64,000 bases of DNA from UMGS1532 sp045594795. Lineage in GTDB: Bacteria > Bacillota > Clostridia > Oscillospirales > Acutalibacteraceae. Of the stretch, positions 60,886 to 64,000 are shown one piece after another. How positions within the stretch are numbered: the first letter of the stretch is position 1; every line of letters begins with the position of its first letter. Where the stretch lies: NCBI GenBank assembly GCA_045594795.1, contig JAZNZF010000018.1, forward strand, positions 1 through 64,000. The letters run 5' to 3'. The translations under genes were made by a program, and so were the position numbers. The notes under the pieces were generated by a model. That model did not search any database. It saw only the letters and a program-made list of their open reading frames with translations, and was not told the DNA's origin.

Positions 60886-60938
60886 ACACAAAATATAGTG
60901 TTTTGGGTGTTGACACCACAATATATATGTGATATACT
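60886..60938 (+). promoter_or_regulatory. nrd promoter with tandem NrdR boxes
   Basis: Box 1 ACACAAAATATAGTGT is at 60886-60901 and box 2 CCACAATATATATGTG at 60916-60931; consensus is close to ACACwATATwTAGTGT. The starts are 30 bp apart, about three helical turns, as NrdR needs. The promoter is TTGACA (60910-60915), 17 bp, TATACT (60933-60938), so box 2 fills the spacer almost exactly. NrdR with ATP/dATP would block this promoter. The 215 bp between the XRE stop and box 1 hold nothing I recognise. Confidence 0.88.
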
Positions 60939-61019
60939 AACAAAGCACCACAACCGCAGGGCAAGTCTGCCTATCGGTTTTGGAAGAAAAGAATATCCGT
61001 ATAAAAGGGGGATACGCGT

Positions 61020-61706
61020 ACGAATATACAGGGTTTTCAAAAACTAACCCTGCTTGATTATCCGGCACACATTGCTTGCACTGTGTTTACAGGCGGCTGT
61101 AACTTGCGGTGTCCGTTCTGTCATAATGCCGGTTTGGTACGCAATCCAATAGCCGAAAAAAACCTTTTAGACGAGGTGCTACAATATCTCGAGGGTAGGA
61201 AAGGTATGTTAGAGGGGGTCTGCGTTACAGGCGGAGAACCACTTTTACAGCCCGACCTTAAAGAGTTTTTGCAAAAGGTTAAGGATTTGGGCTATAGCAT
61301 TAAGCTTGATACCAACGGCAGCTTGCCAAAAAGGCTACAGGGTATACTAAAGCTTGGGCTTGTCGATTACGTTGCAATGGACATTAAAAGCTCACCGCAA
61401 GGTTACTCTAAAGCTTCTGGCTCTGATATCGAGTTTAGCACCTTTTTAGAAAGTATTGGGATAATTAGGCAAAGCGGTGTAGAGTACGAGTTTCGTACAA
61501 CCGCAGTAAAGGGTATTCACACGGTTCGCGATTTTGAGGAAATTGCAAAACTTTTAAAGCCTGATGAGAAGTATTTTATCCAAGGGTTTATCGATTCGGG
61601 TAATTTACTCTCGGGCGGCGAGGCGTTCTCCAGTGAGGAGATGCAAGAGATTTTAAACCAAGTGCAAAAAATTACACCGAAGGCTTTACTTCGGGGTCAA
61701 AAATAA
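61020..61706 (+). CDS. nrdG: Anaerobic ribonucleotide-reductase activating protein (radical SAM), apparent ACG start
   Basis: This 228-aa protein (with ACG) activates NrdD by making its glycyl radical. The cluster motif is GGCNLRCPFCHNAG (CxxxCxxC) and VTGGEPLL binds SAM. Family members start N-I-Q-G-F-Q-K-L-T-L-L-D-Y-P; that stretch is present here in frame from 61023, but no ATG, GTG or TTG lies between the in-frame stop TAA at 61002 and GTG 61083. ACG at 61020 sits where ATG is expected, 8 bases after AAAAGGGGG. GTG 61083 would delete the conserved front. The gene could have a true ACG start, or a base error. nrdD follows after 20 bp. Confidence 0.88.
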   Translation, partial: TNIQGFQKLTLLDYPAHIACTVFTGGCNLRCPFCHNAGLVRNPIAEKNLLDEVLQYLEGRKGMLEGVCVTGGEPLLQPDLKEFLQKVKDLGYSIKLDTNGSLPKRLQGILKLGLVDYVAMDIKSSPQGYSKASGSDIEFSTFLESIGIIRQSGVEYEFRTTAVKGIHTVRDFEEIAKLLKPDEKYFIQGFIDSGNLLSGGEAFSSEEMQEILNQVQKITPKALLRGQK

Positions 61707-61726
61707 AAGACAAAGGGGAATGAAAA

Positions 61727-64000
61727 ATGTATCGAGTAAACAAACGAGACGGAAAAATTGCAGAATTCGACATCGCCAAAATTTCGGGCGCTATCTCACA
61801 AGCATTCGAGGCTTGTGAAAGACAGTTTAATGATAATATTATCGACTTTTTGGCACTAAAGGTTACATCGGATTTCGAGCCAAAAATTAAAGACGGATTA
61901 GTAGCGGTTGAGGATATTCAGGATAGCGTAGAAACCGTGCTTGTTCAAGCGGGCTATGCCGACGTTGCAAAGGCATACATCCTTTACCGTCGTCAGCGCG
62001 AGAAATTAAGAAATATGAAATCCACTATCCTTGACTATAAAGAGATAGTTGACCAATATGTTAAAAGCATCGACTGGCGCGTTAAGGAGAACTCTACCGT
62101 AACATATTCTGTTGGTGGTCTTATCCTTAGCAACTCGGGTGCTATTACCGCTAACTACTGGCTTTCTGAAATTTATGATGACGAAATTTCAGACGCACAC
62201 AAAAGCGCAGATATCCACATTCACGACCTTTCAATGCTTACCGGTTACTGCGCTGGTTGGTCACTAAAACAGCTTATTGAAGAGGGTCTTGGCGGTGTTC
62301 CGGGTAAAATCACCTCCGCACCTGCTTCCCATCTTGCAACGCTCTGTAACCAGATGGTAAACTTCTTAGGCATTATGCAGAACGAGTGGGCAGGCGCACA
62401 GGCTTTCTCGTCCTTCGATACCTACCTCGCACCATTCGTTAAGGTTGATAACCTCAGCTACGAGCAGGTTAAAAAGTGCATCGAGTCGTTTATCTTCGGT
62501 GTAAACACACCTTCACGTTGGGGTACACAAGCACCGTTCACCAACATTACTTTAGACTGGACAGTTCCTCACGACCTCCAAGACGAGTACGCTATCGTTG
62601 GCGGCAAGCGTATGGACTTCAAATATGGCGACTGTAAAAAAGAGATGGATATGGTAAACCGCGCCTTTATCGAAACTATGATAGAGGGCGACGCTAACGG
62701 CAGAGGCTTCCAGTATCCTATCCCAACCTACTCGATTACTCGCGACTTCGACTGGTCCGAAACCGAGAACAACCGCCTGCTTTTCGAGATGACCTCGAAA
62801 TACGGCACACCTTACTTCTCAAACTATGTTAACAGTGATATGGAGCCTTCAGACGTTCGTAGTATGTGCTGCAGACTTCGTCTTGACCTGCGTGAGCTTC
62901 GCAAAAAGTCGGGCGGCTTCTTTGGTAGTGGCGAAAGCACCGGTTCTGTAGGTGTTGTTACCATCAATATGCCAAGAATCGCTTACCTTGCAACAGACCG
63001 CGAGGACTTCTTCAAACGCCTTGACAGATTAATGGACATCTCTGCTCGTTCACTCAAAATCAAGCGTACTATTATCACAAAGCTTTTAGACGAGGGACTT
63101 TACCCCTACACCAAGCGTTACCTTGGCACCTTTAACAACCACTTCTCAACCATCGGCTTGGTTGGTATGAACGAGGTTGGCTTAAATGCTAAATGGCTAC
63201 GCAAGGATATGACTAATAAGGAAACCCAAGAGTTCTCTAAAGAGGTTCTTAACCACATGCGCGAACGCCTTTCGGATTACCAAGAGCAGTACGGTGACCT
63301 TTACAACTTAGAGGCTACACCTGCTGAGTCTACCTCATTCCGTTTGGCTAAGCACGACCGCAAGAGATATCCCGATATCATCTGCGCTTCGGATGGCGAG
63401 ACTCCTTACTACACCAACTCTTCACACCTTCCTGTTAGCTACACCGACGATATCTTTACAGCGCTTGATATCCAAGACGAGCTTCAGACCCTTTACACCT
63501 CGGGTACTGTTTTCCACGCATTCTTAGGTGAAAAACTTTCCGACTGGCGCTCGGCTGCAAAGATTATCCGCACTATAGCAGAAAACTATCGTCTGCCTTA
63601 CTACACCCTGTCCCCAACCTACTCTGTATGTAAAGAGCATGGCTATTTAGAGGGCGAGCAGTGGACCTGCCCAATGTGTAATAAAGAAGCTGAGGTTTAC
63701 AGCCGTATTACAGGTTACTATCGTCCGGTTAAGAACTGGAACGACGGTAAATCGCAAGAGTACAAAGAGCGTAAGACCTACAACCTCGAGACCTCGGTTT
63801 TAACCCACGAAGGTCCTAAAGAGGAAGCGGCTTGCGACTGTAACGATAGCGCAACAGCCTTAGCAGACGGCATCTATATGTTTGCATCTGCAACCTGCCC
63901 CAACTGTAAAATAGCAGCTGCGCTTTTAGATAAGGCAGAAATCGGCTACCAAAAAGTTTTGGCAGAGGAAAACGTAGCATTAACCGAATCTCTCGGCATT
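61727..64000 (+). CDS. nrdD: Anaerobic ribonucleoside-triphosphate reductase, with C-terminal glutaredoxin-like extension (runs off window)
   Basis: 758 codons are visible, no stop before the window end. The N-terminal ATP-cone (YRVNKRDGKIAEFDIAKISGAI, residues about 1-95) gives dATP allosteric control. The catalytic barrel has HIHDLSMLTGYCAGWSL and NLEATPAESTSF. The zinc site CKEHGYL..CPMC is at C635, H638, C648 and C651, and the radical glycine is G663 in RITGYYRPVKNWNDGKSQE. After a linker with CDCNDS, residues about 715-758 read YMFASATCPNCKIAAALL, a thioredoxin/glutaredoxin-type CPNC (C724-C727) fold start. Ordinary NrdD ends near residue 700. The fused domain may deliver reducing equivalents. 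GGGGAA precedes the ATG. Confidence 0.93.
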   Translation, partial: MYRVNKRDGKIAEFDIAKISGAISQAFEACERQFNDNIIDFLALKVTSDFEPKIKDGLVAVEDIQDSVETVLVQAGYADVAKAYILYRRQREKLRNMKSTILDYKEIVDQYVKSIDWRVKENSTVTYSVGGLILSNSGAITANYWLSEIYDDEISDAHKSADIHIHDLSMLTGYCAGWSLKQLIEEGLGGVPGKITSAPASHLATLCNQMVNFLGIMQNEWAGAQAFSSFDTYLAPFVKVDNLSYEQVKKCIESFIFGVNTPSRWGTQAPFTNITLDWTVPHDLQDEYAIVGGKRMDFKYGDCKKEMDMVNRAFIETMIEGDANGRGFQYPIPTYSITRDFDWSETENNRLLFEMTSKYGTPYFSNYVNSDMEPSDVRSMCCRLRLDLRELRKKSGGFFGSGESTGSVGVVTINMPRIAYLATDREDFFKRLDRLMDISARSLKIKRTIITKLLDEGLYPYTKRYLGTFNNHFSTIGLVGMNEVGLNAKWLRKDMTNKETQEFSKEVLNHMRERLSDYQEQYGDLYNLEATPAESTSFRLAKHDRKRYPDIICASDGETPYYTNSSHLPVSYTDDIFTALDIQDELQTLYTSGTVFHAFLGEKLSDWRSAAKIIRTIAENYRLPYYTLSPTYSVCKEHGYLEGEQWTCPMCNKEAEVYSRITGYYRPVKNWNDGKSQEYKERKTYNLETSVLTHEGPKEEAACDCNDSATALADGIYMFASATCPNCKIAAALLDKAEIGYQKVLAEENVALTESLGI

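Noticed and set aside
61083..61706. GTG at 61083 as the nrdG start
   Set aside because: It lacks a ribosome binding site and removes the conserved N-I-Q-G-F-Q-K-L-T-L-L-D-Y-P block, which is in frame upstream.

Overview
The window reads as chromosome of a strictly anaerobic, gut-type Bacillota (class Clostridia; I would guess an Oscillospirales or Christensenellales relative, but no marker in the window settles this). The grounds are three T-box leaders, near-consensus sigma-A promoters with 17-bp spacers, GGAGG-type ribosome binding sites, pyruvate formate-lyase, a class III (anaerobic) ribonucleotide reductase under NrdR boxes, indolepyruvate:ferredoxin oxidoreductase, and gene pairs such as recA-recX-rimO-pgsA and yqhQ-prmC that are typical of Clostridia. 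No rRNA, tRNA, CRISPR array, integrase or transposase was seen.

Layout. 0.1-3.8 kb: a PIG-L deacetylase/NagB-like pair facing an AraC regulator, then a NagD-type HAD phosphatase. 3.8-11.2 kb: transport and sugar use, with an SSS symporter behind a T-box (probable Tyr specifier), a GPH sugar symporter followed by a GH2 beta-galactosidase, and an NSS amino-acid transporter. 11.2-13.8 kb: a structured leader before a G5/3D cell-wall protein, then a promoter-to-terminator non-coding transcript of six back-to-back hairpins, followed at once by a 164-bp MITE-like inverted repeat. 13.8-31.6 kb: core genes pflA-pflB, plsY, apbE, a lipoprotein with a two-component system, yqhQ-prmC, recA-recX-rimO-pgsA, cysE-cysS behind a Cys T-box, a trmN6-like gene and rsmI. 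31.6-33.2 kb: a small accessory patch (zeta-like P-loop kinase, two paralogous XRE regulators, a Cys-rich 78-aa protein). 33.2-40.5 kb: serS and an arylpyruvate catabolic operon (acyl-CoA ligase, iorA, iorB, paaK-like, ACT protein). 40.5-48.8 kb: a six-gene minus-strand operon from rlmB to an esterase, containing a degenerate P-type ATPase. 48.9-54 kb: LysR and a TRAP-like permease, then thrS behind a Thr T-box. 54-60.7 kb: a divergent HTH/SLOG pair, a zinc-ribbon/TPR membrane protein, and a 1184-aa secreted Cys-repeat protein divergent from an XRE regulator. 60.9-64 kb: nrdG-nrdD under tandem NrdR boxes; nrdD runs off the window and carries a C-terminal glutaredoxin-like domain.

The strongest candidates for undescribed biology are the tandem-hairpin RNA upstream of pflA, the structured leader of the G5/3D gene, the P-type ATPase paralogue that has lost its phosphorylation motif, the NrdD-glutaredoxin fusion, and the apparent ACG start codon of nrdG. 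All calls were made by eye from the sequence; no database search or folding program was run.
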